Positions 7,071 to 14,181 of a stretch of DNA of 14,973 nucleotides are shown here, piece by piece. Position 1 is the first letter of the stretch. Every line of letters begins with the position of its first letter. The DNA is from an uncultured Collinsella sp. GTDB lineage: Bacteria > Actinomycetota > Coriobacteriia > Coriobacteriales > Coriobacteriaceae. Under the pieces are notes generated by a model. It had not been told where the DNA came from, ran no database searches, and saw nothing but the letters and a program-made list of their open reading frames with translations. Location of the stretch: NCBI GenBank assembly GCA_900754445.1, contig CAAECW010000004.1:1-14973 (forward strand). The letters run 5' to 3'. Both the position numbers and the translations under genes were made by a program.

Positions 7071-9167
7071 TTACTTTTTGCGGGCAAGCTCACCGATGTT
7101 GGCGATGCCGGAGAAAACGGCCTCGAAGCGGTTGAGCAGCTTAAGGCGATTATCGCGGAGCTGCTCGTCCTTGTCCATGACCATAACCTCGTCAAAGAAA
7201 CGGTCGATGGGCGCGCGCAGGGCGGCCAGAGCGGCAAATGCGGCAGGATAATCCTCGGCGGCGAGAGCGGCATCGACGGCGGTCTGGGCAGCCTCGGAGG
7301 CGTCGGCAAGCGCAAGCTCGACCTCGCCCATCAGGGCGCGATCGTACTCCGCGCCCAGCTCGGGCTTGGAGATGTGCGCGGCGCGGGCATAGGCAGTCGC
7401 CAGGTTGTCGAAGGTCTCGGCGTCGTTCTTGCGGGCCTCGTCGAGGGCGGCACAGCGGGCGAAGAAGACCGACGGGGCAATGATATGCACAGCGGAAACG
7501 GCGGCAACGGTGTCGGCCGGGATCTTCTCGTCGCGGGCCATGCTCACCAGACGGCCGTGGAAGAAGTCGCGAACCTGCTGGGCGACCTCGGCGGCGTCAA
7601 ACTCAATGCCCTGCTCGCTATAGAGCTCGAGCGCAAAGTCGATGAGCGACGTGGGGTCGATCGGCAGACGGTCGCGCAGGATGTTGATGATGCCGATGGC
7701 AGCACGACGCAGCGCGTACGGATCGGAAGAGCCGGTCGGGGGCTCGCCGATGGCAAAGATGCCGGCAATGGTATCGAGTTTGTCGGCGCAGGCCACGATA
7801 CAGCCAGCGGTGCCCTCGGGCAGCTCGTCGCCAGCAAAGCGGGGACGATAGTGATCACGGATAGCATGAGCGACCTCGTCGTTCTCCCCCATCGCGATGG
7901 CGTAGTAACCACCCATCACGCCCTGCTGGCTCGTGAACTCGACGACGGCGTTGGACACCAGGTCGGCCTTGCACAGGTGAGCGGCGCGGCCGGCATCGGC
8001 GGCCAGGTGGGCACCCAGGTGAGCCTCGCGGGCAATAGCGAGCGCGAGCTGCTCAATACGCTCGGACTTGGCGAGCACGCTGCCGAGCTTCTCCTGGAAG
8101 GCGACCTTGACCAGACGCTCGCGGAACTCGTCGAGGGAAATCTTCAGATCCTCCTCGTAGAAGAACTTGGCGTCATCCAGGCGGGCACGCACGACACGCT
8201 CGTTGCCGTCGATCACGCGCTCGGCGTTCTCGAGCTTGCTGTTGGAGACGATCACGAACTCACGCGTCAGCTTGCCCTCGCCGTCATAAATCGGGAAGTA
8301 GCGCTGGTTGGTGAGCATAGACTCGCAGATGATCTCGTGCGGGACCTTGAGGAACTCCTCGTCGAAGGTACCGACAAGCACCGTCGGCCACTCGCAGAGG
8401 TTGATGACCTCCTCAAAGACCTTCTTGGGCGTATCGACATGGCAACCGGGGCGAGCGGCCTCAACCTCGGCGATACCGGCGAGGATGGCCTCACGACGAC
8501 GCTCGGCAGAAAGCACGCCGGCGTCCTCGAGCACTTGCTCGTAGACGGCGGGGCTGGCGACCACATGCTCACCGGGACCAAGCACGCGATGACCACGTGT
8601 GGTGTTGCCACTCGTCACATCAGCAAACGACACGGGCACAACGTCCTCGCCCAGAAGGCAGCAGATCCAGCGGACCGGACGAACAAACGTAGCGTGCTCG
8701 TGACCCCAGCGCTGGCTGCGGTAGTTGGGCCACTGCAGGCCGGCGATGGTCTTCTCACACAGGGCCGTCAGAATCGGGGTGGCCGGGGCGGAAGGAATGT
8801 TCTTCTCGGCAAATACGTACTCACGGCCGTCGGTGTCCTCGCGACGGACCAGGTCCTCGGCAGCCAAACCGCACTTGCGGGCGAAGCCCTGGGCGGCCTT
8901 GGTGGCGTTACCGTCAGCGTCAAAGGCAATGTTGGCCGCGGGACCACGCTTGACCTCGTGAACCTCATCGGTCGCGGTAGCGACGTCGGCAACGAGTGCA
9001 GCCAGGCGACGCGGGCTCGAAATCACACGGACCTCGCCGTGGGCCAAACCGGCCTCGTCGAGACCCTTGGCAATCATAGTGCCAAGCTGCTTGACGGCAT
9101 TGTTCAGCGGTGCAGAGGGCATTTCCTCCGTACCGATCTCAAACAGGAAATCCTTAGCGTCTGCCAT
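7071..9167 (-). CDS. glyS: Glycine--tRNA ligase, beta subunit
   Basis: The 698-residue subunit is of usual length. It forms the alpha2beta2 bacterial glycyl-tRNA synthetase with GlyQ; the beta chain supplies most tRNA contacts. It begins with the family signature FLFEIGTEEMP (7-17). The HD-like domain region contains RAAHLCKADLV (394-404) and QGVMGGYYA, followed by GSSDPYALRRA (479-489), and a C-terminal DALR-like anticodon-binding region is expected from about residue 580. Its ATG lies 3 bases after the glyQ stop, with GAGGTGG inside the end of glyQ as ribosome site. This tight spacing suits equal production of both chains. Nothing is truncated or unusual. Confidence 0.98.
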   Translation of the reverse strand: MADAKDFLFEIGTEEMPSAPLNNAVKQLGTMIAKGLDEAGLAHGEVRVISSPRRLAALVADVATATDEVHEVKRGPAANIAFDADGNATKAAQGFARKCGLAAEDLVRREDTDGREYVFAEKNIPSAPATPILTALCEKTIAGLQWPNYRSQRWGHEHATFVRPVRWICCLLGEDVVPVSFADVTSGNTTRGHRVLGPGEHVVASPAVYEQVLEDAGVLSAERRREAILAGIAEVEAARPGCHVDTPKKVFEEVINLCEWPTVLVGTFDEEFLKVPHEIICESMLTNQRYFPIYDGEGKLTREFVIVSNSKLENAERVIDGNERVVRARLDDAKFFYEEDLKISLDEFRERLVKVAFQEKLGSVLAKSERIEQLALAIAREAHLGAHLAADAGRAAHLCKADLVSNAVVEFTSQQGVMGGYYAIAMGENDEVAHAIRDHYRPRFAGDELPEGTAGCIVACADKLDTIAGIFAIGEPPTGSSDPYALRRAAIGIINILRDRLPIDPTSLIDFALELYSEQGIEFDAAEVAQQVRDFFHGRLVSMARDEKIPADTVAAVSAVHIIAPSVFFARCAALDEARKNDAETFDNLATAYARAAHISKPELGAEYDRALMGEVELALADASEAAQTAVDAALAAEDYPAAFAALAALRAPIDRFFDEVMVMDKDEQLRDNRLKLLNRFEAVFSGIANIGELARKK

Positions 9168-9170
9168 GGC

Positions 9171-10082
9171 TTACGCCACCTCGCCTTCCTGATCGGCATT
9201 CTCGTTGATTCCGGCGACCTCAGCCATATAGGCCTCGCAGCACGCCTTGGCGACGGCGCGGACGCGCAGGATGTAGTTGGCACGCTCGACTGCGGACAGC
9301 GCACCGCGGGCATCGAGCAGGTTGAAGGCATGGCTGCACTTCATGACGCAGTCATATGCTGGCAGCGGCAGCTTGCGCTCCAGGCAGGAGTGGCACTCGG
9401 CCTCGTAGTCGTCAAACTTCTGACGCATCATCTCGACGTTGGCGACCTCAAAGTTGTAAGCACTGAACTCGCGCTCGTTCTCCAGGAACACGTCGCCGTA
9501 GGTCATGGGCGTGCCGTCGGGCAGATAGCTCCACACCAGGTCATAGACCGAGTTGACGCCCTGGGCGTACATGGCGATACGCTCCAGGCCATAGGTGATC
9601 TCGACGGGCACGGGGTCGACCTCGATGCCGCCCACCTGCTGGAAGTACGTAAACTGCGTGACCTCCATGCCATTGAGCCAGACCTCCCAGCCAAGGCCCC
9701 AGGCGCCGAGCGTCGGGCTCTCCCAGTCGTCCTCGACAAAGCGGACGTCATGGTCGTTGGGGTCCAGGCCAATGGCGGCCAGCGAACCCAGGTAGAGCTC
9801 CTGGGCGTTGACCGGCGAGGGCTTGATGAGAACCTGGAACTGATAGTAGTGCTGCATGCGGTTGGGGTTCTCGCCGTAGCGGCCGTCGGCGGGACGGCGG
9901 CAAGGCTGCGCATAGCAGGTGCGCCACTCGGCGGGACCGAGCGAGCGCAGCGTGGTCGCGGTATGGAAGGTACCGGCACCGACCTCGGAGTCATAGGGCT
10001 GCATAATGACGCAGCCCTGCTCGCCCCAGTACTGCTGGAGGCGCAGGATGATGTCTTGGAAGGAAAGCGATGAAGCGTTCAT
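9171..10082 (-). CDS. glyQ: Glycine--tRNA ligase, alpha subunit
   Basis: The 303-residue class II synthetase catalytic subunit activates glycine and charges tRNA-Gly together with GlyS. Diagnostic segments are QQYWGEQGCVIMQPYDSEVG (16-35), the motif 2 region CRRPADGRYGENPNRMQHYY (61-80), and the glycine-binding and motif 3 region near TYGLERIAMYAQG. The ATG at 10082 puts the N-terminus in line with the family, but its ribosome site is imperfect: AGGGG is 11 bases away and a second AGAGG almost touches the ATG. The gene is 59 bases after lepB. That gap is too short for a T-box or glycine riboswitch, so no tRNA-sensing leader controls it from here; it may be read through from the rpsP operon, helped by a -10-like TATAGT at 10134-10129. 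Confidence 0.98.
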   Translation of the reverse strand: MNASSLSFQDIILRLQQYWGEQGCVIMQPYDSEVGAGTFHTATTLRSLGPAEWRTCYAQPCRRPADGRYGENPNRMQHYYQFQVLIKPSPVNAQELYLGSLAAIGLDPNDHDVRFVEDDWESPTLGAWGLGWEVWLNGMEVTQFTYFQQVGGIEVDPVPVEITYGLERIAMYAQGVNSVYDLVWSYLPDGTPMTYGDVFLENEREFSAYNFEVANVEMMRQKFDDYEAECHSCLERKLPLPAYDCVMKCSHAFNLLDARGALSAVERANYILRVRAVAKACCEAYMAEVAGINENADQEGEVA

Positions 10083-10128
10083 GCCTCTAATATCCCCTCG
10101 TCGAAACGATTACACGGTTAGGTACTGT

Positions 10129-10134
10129 ACTATA
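10129..10134 (-). promoter_or_regulatory. -10-like element before glyQ
   Basis: TATAGT on the minus strand, 47 bases before the glyQ ATG and just past the lepB stop. No recognisable -35 lies 16-19 bases upstream, so it may be a weak internal promoter or chance. Confidence 0.25.
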
Positions 10135-10141
10135 GCGGTTT

Positions 10142-10705
10142 TTAATCGATAGCGCCGATACGGTTGAGCGGCCAGTAGCGCACAAGCGCCACGGCGATCA
10201 AGTCGGAGCGGTCGACCGGGCCAAAGTAGCGGGAGTCAGCAGAGTTCTCGCGGTTGTCGCCCATTACCCACACACAGTCGTCAGGGACGGTGTAGGGATA
10301 GCTCACCTGAGCGCCGGGGGCTTGGACCGAAAGCGGCCAGCTCATGCCAGTCGTATAGTCCTCGTCGAGCGCCCGGCCGTCGACGACGACCTTGCCGTCC
10401 TGCAGGTCGACCGTCTGGCCGGCCGTGGCGATGACGCGCTTTACCAGCACGTCATGCTCGGACGTGGCATCGGGGTTGTGGAACACCACGATATCGCCTT
10501 GCTTGACGGGCTGTCCGAGTTCGAGCGTCACCTTCTGCGCCAGAATCTGGTCTCCGATCTCGATCGTGGACTCCATGGAACCGGTAGGCACCACAAAGGG
10601 TTCGACCACAAACGAGCGAATCAAGAAGGTGGCGACCAGTGCGATCGCAACGATTACGATCCACTCAAAGGCACCCCTCAGGGCAGAATGCTGCGATGGG
10701 ACCAT
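10142..10705 (-). CDS. lepB: Signal peptidase I
   Basis: The 187-residue membrane-anchored protease removes signal peptides from exported proteins (family S26). One N-terminal membrane segment (about residues 13-32) is followed by the catalytic serine S43 in VVPTGSMEST, the general base K89 in DVLVKRVIATAG, and the box E motif GDNRENSADSRYFGPV near the C-terminus. A single anchor and this length are typical of Gram-positive enzymes. The start was placed at the ATG at 10705, where GAGGAG lies 5 bases upstream within the end of trmD; an upstream in-frame extension to 10807 would lie wholly inside trmD. The trmD stop is 2 bases before the start, so the two are probably translationally coupled. 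Confidence 0.96.
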   Translation of the reverse strand: MVPSQHSALRGAFEWIVIVAIALVATFLIRSFVVEPFVVPTGSMESTIEIGDQILAQKVTLELGQPVKQGDIVVFHNPDATSEHDVLVKRVIATAGQTVDLQDGKVVVDGRALDEDYTTGMSWPLSVQAPGAQVSYPYTVPDDCVWVMGDNRENSADSRYFGPVDRSDLIAVALVRYWPLNRIGAID

Positions 10706-10707
10706 TC

Positions 10708-11466
10708 TCACTCCTCGCTCTGCGAATACGAAGCGTCCAGGATCTCCTGCGCGTACGCGCGCTCCTCGGGCGTAAGGCGTGCCGTCTCGATAAGATCGGG
10801 ACGCCAACGACAGGTACGCTCGATAGCGTTTTTGCGACGCCAGGCATCGACCTTGGCGTGGTCGCCGCTTACGAGCACTGGAGGCACGCCCTCGCCATTA
10901 AACTCGGCGGGGCGGGTGTACTGCGCGTACTCGAGCAGGCCACCGTCCTCGGCGGTCGAGAAGGACTCGTCCACGTTGCTCATCTCGTCGCCCAAGGCTC
11001 CGGGAATGAGCCGTACGACGGCATCGGCTACGACCATAGCGGGCAGCTCGCCGCCCGTGAGCACATAGTCGCCGATCGACAGACGCTCATCGGCATACGC
11101 ATATGCACGCTCATCGACGCCCTCGTAACGGCTGCACACAAACAGCAGGCGCTCGCTTTTGAGCAGGCGCTCGGCCACATGCTGCGTAAAGGGCTCGCCG
11201 CAGGGGGTGAAGAACACCACGGTGGGCTTGGGACCCTCGGAGCTGATGGCCTCAATTGCCTCGGCAATGGGCTCGACCTTCATGAGCATGCCCTGCCCGC
11301 CGCCATACGGCTCGTCATCGACGGTGCGATGGCGGTCGTGCGTCCAGTCGCGCAGGTTATACGCCTTAAAATCAAAAAGGCCGGCCTTGCGGGCACGGCC
11401 CAAAATCGACGTGGACATGACGGGCTCAAACATCTCGGGAAAGACCGAAAGGGTCTCAATCAGCAT
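10708..11466 (-). CDS. trmD: tRNA (guanine-N1)-methyltransferase TrmD
   Basis: The 252-residue SPOUT methyltransferase puts a methyl group on G37 of tRNAs with a G at position 36, using S-adenosylmethionine, and prevents +1 frameshifts. The N-terminal MLIETLSVFPEMF, the segment DDEPYGGGQGMLMK (50-63), YEGVDER (114-120) and the trefoil-knot SAM-binding stretch SIGDYVLTGGELPAM (130-144) are all intact. The length matches the family. The ATG at 11466 is preceded by GGGAGG. It follows rimM by 10 bases and precedes lepB by 2 bases in the rpsP operon. In many genomes rplS comes next; here lepB does. Confidence 0.98.
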   Translation of the reverse strand: MLIETLSVFPEMFEPVMSTSILGRARKAGLFDFKAYNLRDWTHDRHRTVDDEPYGGGQGMLMKVEPIAEAIEAISSEGPKPTVVFFTPCGEPFTQHVAERLLKSERLLFVCSRYEGVDERAYAYADERLSIGDYVLTGGELPAMVVADAVVRLIPGALGDEMSNVDESFSTAEDGGLLEYAQYTRPAEFNGEGVPPVLVSGDHAKVDAWRRKNAIERTCRWRPDLIETARLTPEERAYAQEILDASYSQSEE

Positions 11467-11476
11467 GCTGTCCTCC

Positions 11477-11998
11477 CTACTTGTCCATATCGATCAAGCC
11501 GTCCATAACGTGGACGGAAATTGTTCCTGTGTCGGGAAGATCGAGCACAACCTGCTCGATCACGGGAATCAGTACCTCGCCGTACCGATCACCCTCGACA
11601 ACCCAAACATCGTTAGCGGGCGTCGACATGATCTCGACAATCGTACCGAGCGAACCAAAGCGCTCATCGACCACCTCGCGACCCATAAGGTCGGTATAGG
11701 CGGCGTCGAGCGAATCGAGCTCGAAGTCGTCACGATTTGCCAGCACGTAGCATCCGGTGATACCCTCGGCGGCCGTCAAGTCGTCTATGCCCTCAAACGA
11801 GACCAGATCGCCATCGCCCGTATCGGTGACGGACACGACCGTGCAAAAACGATCGCGCTTAAGCGCCGGCGGTGTCAAGGCGACACGCATACCCGGCTCC
11901 AATACAGAAGGAAGCCCCCGCAGCGGCTGCGCGAGGACCTCCCCCTTCCTTCCGTGTGGCTTGACCACACGGGCGATGTTTTTGTACTGGGACCTCAA
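11477..11998 (-). CDS. rimM: Ribosome maturation factor RimM
   Basis: The 173-residue 16S rRNA processing factor acts in assembly of the 30S head. The N-terminal RimM domain opens with the usual IARVVKPHGRKGEV (8-21). The C-terminal PRC-barrel covers roughly residues 95-170, with DLMGREVVDERFGSLGTIVE and the conserved VLIPVIEQVVLDLP. In the family S19 is the ribosomal protein bound. The only start that keeps the conserved N-terminus is TTG at 11998, 4 bases after the khpA stop. The ribosome site is poor (AGGA almost touches the start; GAGGT lies about 14 bases up), and the TTG sits in the loop of a palindrome. Translation probably depends on ribosomes finishing khpA. Confidence 0.95.
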   Translation of the reverse strand: MRSQYKNIARVVKPHGRKGEVLAQPLRGLPSVLEPGMRVALTPPALKRDRFCTVVSVTDTGDGDLVSFEGIDDLTAAEGITGCYVLANRDDFELDSLDAAYTDLMGREVVDERFGSLGTIVEIMSTPANDVWVVEGDRYGEVLIPVIEQVVLDLPDTGTISVHVMDGLIDMDK

Positions 11999-12003
11999 GG
12001 TCC
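11990..12003. repeat. Perfect palindrome containing the rimM start codon
   Basis: The minus strand reads GGACC-TTGA-GGTCC, a 5-base-pair stem whose four-base loop contains the TTG start of rimM. The left arm touches the final base of the khpA TAG stop. In mRNA the start codon would be displayed in a hairpin loop. Confidence 0.6.
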
Positions 12004-12287
12004 TAGCCCAGAACCTCTACCTCGACAGCAGTGTCGAGGCGAGCGGCCAGTGCACGGGCGAGCGTGCGAATGGCCTTAATGGTACGGCCACGACGGCCGA
12101 TGACCTTAGCGACGTCATCTTCGGCAACCGAAACCTCAATCGTGGAGGCGTCGTCGCCATCGATGACCTCGAGGCTCACGGAATCCGGGTCGTCGACGAT
12201 CTGAACAACGAGATATTCGACGAGATCGGCGATGCGATCTGAGAGCATTGCCTCACCCTCGAGCTGTGCAGCGTCAACCTCAGGCAC
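12003..12287 (-). CDS. khpA: KH-domain RNA-binding protein (KhpA/YlqC family)
   Basis: This is a small cytosolic RNA-binding protein with a single type II KH domain. The nucleic-acid-binding GxxG loop is in KVIGRRGRTIKAIRTLARAL (about residues 61-80), after the family opening LVEYLVVQIVDDPDSVSLEV. In Gram-positive relatives KhpA pairs with KhpB (Jag) and affects cell division and wall growth. Two starts are possible. GTG at 12287 (94 residues) has AGGAG 6 bases upstream, overlapping the end of rpsP, and was chosen. ATG at 12248 (81 residues, closer to the usual family length) also has a GAGG upstream. Its position between rpsP and rimM is the standard one in Gram-positive bacteria. Confidence 0.92.
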   Translation of the reverse strand: MPEVDAAQLEGEAMLSDRIADLVEYLVVQIVDDPDSVSLEVIDGDDASTIEVSVAEDDVAKVIGRRGRTIKAIRTLARALAARLDTAVEVEVLG

Positions 12288-12290
12288 GAT

Positions 12291-12632
12291 TTACTCCTCG
12301 GCGCCCTCAGCGGCCTCAGCGGCAGCCTTAGCGGCCTCGGCCTCTTTGGCGAGCTGCTTCTTGGACTTCTTGACGACGGTCTCGGTCTTCTCGCCCTCGT
12401 TGGCGGCCTTGACCAGAGCGGCGACGGCGTCGGTGAGCTGAGCGCCCTTGGACTGCCAGTCAGCGATCTTCTCGAGGTCGAGGTTGATGGTCTTGGGGGC
12501 GGTCATCGGGTTGTAGCGGCCAACCTCCTCGATGATACGACCGTCACGCGGGGCGCGGGAATCGGCGACGACGACACGGTAGTACGGACGCTTCTTAGCG
12601 CCGTGACGAGCAAGGCGAATCTTGACTGCCAA
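12291..12632 (-). CDS. rpsP: 30S ribosomal protein S16
   Basis: The 113-residue protein begins VKIRLARHGAKKRPYYRVVV, followed by DSRAPRDGRIIEEVGRYNP, the invariant S16 N-terminal core. The core ends around residue 85. A tail of about 28 residues rich in Lys, Ala and Glu follows, longer than in E. coli S16 (82 residues) but of a kind seen in Actinobacteria. The start is TTG at 12632: GGAGGAG lies 6 bases upstream and the core begins right after it. An ORF extension to 12668 lacks a start with a ribosome site. It is the first gene of the rpsP-khpA-rimM-trmD-lepB operon and has two candidate promoters and two leader hairpins. Confidence 0.97.
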   Translation of the reverse strand: MAVKIRLARHGAKKRPYYRVVVADSRAPRDGRIIEEVGRYNPMTAPKTINLDLEKIADWQSKGAQLTDAVAALVKAANEGEKTETVVKKSKKQLAKEAEAAKAAAEAAEGAEE

Positions 12633-12651
12633 AGGAAACTCCTCCAACCAA

Positions 12652-12685
12652 GCAGCTTTAGGCTGCAACTACAAACAAACAGTTG
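12652..12685 (-). promoter_or_regulatory. Two adjacent stem-loops in the rpsP leader
   Basis: In the minus-strand RNA, CAACT (12685-12681) pairs with AGTTG (12670-12666) over a GTTTGTTTGT loop. Next, GCAGC (12666-12662) pairs with GCTGC (12656-12652) over CTAAA; the two share one base. The predicted start site of the proximal promoter falls at or next to the first stem, so it would form the 5' end of the mRNA. The second ends 8 bases before GGAGGAG. Confidence 0.4.
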
Positions 12686-12688
12686 AAC

Positions 12689-12717
12689 ATAATACGCCAT
12701 CGACGCGGGCAGGTGAA
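12689..12717 (-). promoter_or_regulatory. Proximal promoter of the rpsP operon
   Basis: Minus strand: -35 TTCACC (12717-12712), a 17-base spacer, then -10 TATTAT (12694-12689). The predicted start is about 50 bases before the rpsP TTG. It is the best sigma-70-type match in the rpsP-dinB intergenic region. Confidence 0.6.
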
Positions 12718-12761
12718 GTCCGTGAGACCAACTTCTTCGGTGTAGTCGAGGGCAAATCCAT

Positions 12762-12789
12762 ATCTTAGACAAGAATTCGCGATTTGCAA
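12762..12789 (-). promoter_or_regulatory. Possible distal promoter of the rpsP operon
   Basis: Minus strand: TTGCAA (12789-12784), 16 bases, then TAAGAT (12767-12762). The -10 matches consensus at only 4 of 6 positions. It could be a second start for the ribosomal operon. Confidence 0.35.
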
Positions 12790-12821
12790 GCACATCCACG
12801 CACCCCACATGAGCTGCGCGG

Positions 12822-12827
12822 TATACT
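12822..12827 (+). promoter_or_regulatory. -10 element of dinB, implying a leaderless or near-leaderless mRNA
   Basis: TATACT ends 6 bases before the dinB ATG, so transcription from it would start at or within a base or two of the start codon. No -35 match is found 16-18 bases upstream, and no Shine-Dalgarno sequence precedes the ATG. No clear LexA-type palindrome is present. Confidence 0.45.
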
Positions 12828-12833
12828 CATGAC

Positions 12834-14087
12834 ATGGAAAGACGCGAACATACATACGGTTATGAGGATGCTGCGGGCGTCACGCCGCCGCCTTGGACGG
12901 GTCCGGCGGTGGGCCTGATGGACCTCGATGCATTTTTTGCGAGCGTGGAGATGCTCGATCATCCCGAATGGCGCGGCAAGCCGCTCATCGTGGGCGGAGA
13001 CGCCGATTCGCGTGGCGTCGTGTCCACGTGTTCGTATGAGGCACGTCGCTTTGGCGTGCACTCTGCCATGGCCTCGGCCGAAGCGCGGCGCTTGTGCCCG
13101 AAAGCCATTTGGACGCACGGACACTTTGATCGCTACCGTGAGGTGAGCGCGCAGGTCATGGCGATTCTCGCCGATGAGACACCGCGCGTGGAGCGCGTGT
13201 CCATCGACGAGGCCTTTATCGATATTACGCCGGGTCGGTTTGCGCCCGAGGATCCGCTGCTGGTAGCGCGGCGCATAAGCGACCGCGTTGCGGAGCTGGG
13301 GGTGACCTGCTCCATCGGCGTTGGATGCAACAAGACGGTCGCAAAGATCGCAAGCGAGCGGGATAAGCCGTTTGGGCTGACCATCGTGCGCCCCGGAACC
13401 GAGCAGCGCTTTTTGGCCGCGCTGCCGGTATCTGCCATGAGCGGCATAGGGCGCTCGGCCGAGGAGCGACTGCGCCGCATGCGCATCTACACCCTCGGCG
13501 AGCTTTCGCGCGCGCCTGAGTCCACCTTGGCCTCTATTTTTGGCGTCAACGGCGAACGCATGCGCCAGCGTGCGCTGGGACTCGAAATCTCCGAAGTCAC
13601 GAGCCTCGATGAAGAGCGCGAGGTCAAGTCGGTCAGCAATGAACGCACCTTTGCGAAAGATTTGACTGAGCGTAGGGATATTGAGGCGGCGATTGCACTG
13701 TTGGGAGAGTCGGTGGGACGCCGTCTGCGCCGTCAGGGGCTGACGGGTGCCACGGTAACGCTCAAGCTTAAGTATTCGTATGGAAGCGGTCGCTCGGCAC
13801 AGCGCCGACTGCTTCATCCGACCGACGATGAGAACATCTTCGTGGCGGTTGCGCTCGAACTGCTCGACAACATCTGGCAGGAAGGCATGCATGTTCGCTT
13901 AGCAGGCATCGGCATGAGCGATTTCGACCACCAAGGCGGGATCCAAACCGACCTGTTCTGCGAAGTCGACGACCGCGGAGCCCAATCCAGCGACCGACGC
14001 GACCTCTCCGTCGCTATCGACGCCGTCCGAGACAAATTCGGCGACACCGCCCTTTCCTTCGGCCGCCAATCCCGCTTCAACGATTAG
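12834..14087 (+). CDS. dinB: DNA polymerase IV (Y-family translesion polymerase)
   Basis: The 417-residue polymerase copies past damaged bases. The palm has MDLDAFFASVE (29-39) with metal ligand D30 and F35 at the steric-gate position, and SIDEAF (123-128) with D125 and E126. YEARRFGV in the fingers region, the helix-hairpin-helix GIGRSAEERL and the little-finger domain follow. The C-terminal QTDLF (371-375) fits the sliding-clamp binding motif. All catalytic residues are present, so it should be active. It is the only plus-strand gene here, divergent from rpsP and convergent with rsfS. The ATG at 12834 has no ribosome site; the protein has a 23-residue tail before the conserved core, so a later start cannot be fully ruled out, though no ATG occurs before M29. 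Confidence 0.96.
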   Translation: MERREHTYGYEDAAGVTPPPWTGPAVGLMDLDAFFASVEMLDHPEWRGKPLIVGGDADSRGVVSTCSYEARRFGVHSAMASAEARRLCPKAIWTHGHFDRYREVSAQVMAILADETPRVERVSIDEAFIDITPGRFAPEDPLLVARRISDRVAELGVTCSIGVGCNKTVAKIASERDKPFGLTIVRPGTEQRFLAALPVSAMSGIGRSAEERLRRMRIYTLGELSRAPESTLASIFGVNGERMRQRALGLEISEVTSLDEEREVKSVSNERTFAKDLTERRDIEAAIALLGESVGRRLRRQGLTGATVTLKLKYSYGSGRSAQRRLLHPTDDENIFVAVALELLDNIWQEGMHVRLAGIGMSDFDHQGGIQTDLFCEVDDRGAQSSDRRDLSVAIDAVRDKFGDTALSFGRQSRFND

Positions 14088-14097
14088 TCCCTGAGGC

Positions 14098-14140
14098 AAA
14101 AAGAAAGCCGGGTAGCTGCGGAAAACCGCAACTGCCCGGC
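14098..14140 (-). terminator. Intrinsic terminator of yqeK-rsfS, lying between convergent rsfS and dinB
   Basis: A 15-base-pair stem with one wobble and one mismatch (14107-14121 with 14126-14140) and a four-base loop is followed on the minus strand by TTTCTTTTT (14106-14098). It begins about 40 bases past the rsfS stop and ends 10 bases from the dinB stop. On the plus strand no T-run follows, so any effect on dinB transcripts would rely on the hairpin alone. Confidence 0.85.
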
Positions 14141-14181
14141 GATATGCGTGAGGGTAGCTAAACCCCGTCTCAAATGAGCTA

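Noticed and set aside
6819..10073. Very long plus-strand open frame opposite glyQ and glyS
   Set aside because: It is antisense to two intact, strongly recognisable genes and its translation resembles no protein family. High GC and codon bias keep the opposite strand free of stops.
10083..10141. T-box or glycine riboswitch ahead of glyQ
   Set aside because: The gap after lepB is only 59 bases, too short for either, and no T-box motif or terminator is seen.
10706..10807. N-terminal extension of lepB
   Set aside because: It would lie within trmD, and the ATG at 10705 has a well-placed GAGGAG.
12841..12862. Possible LexA box around GAACATACATACGGTT at the start of dinB
   Set aside because: It does not form the GAAC-N4-GTTC palindrome and lies inside the coding sequence.
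12765..13892. Minus-strand open frame opposite dinB
   Set aside because: dinB on the plus strand has all Pol IV motifs; the opposite frame is compositional.
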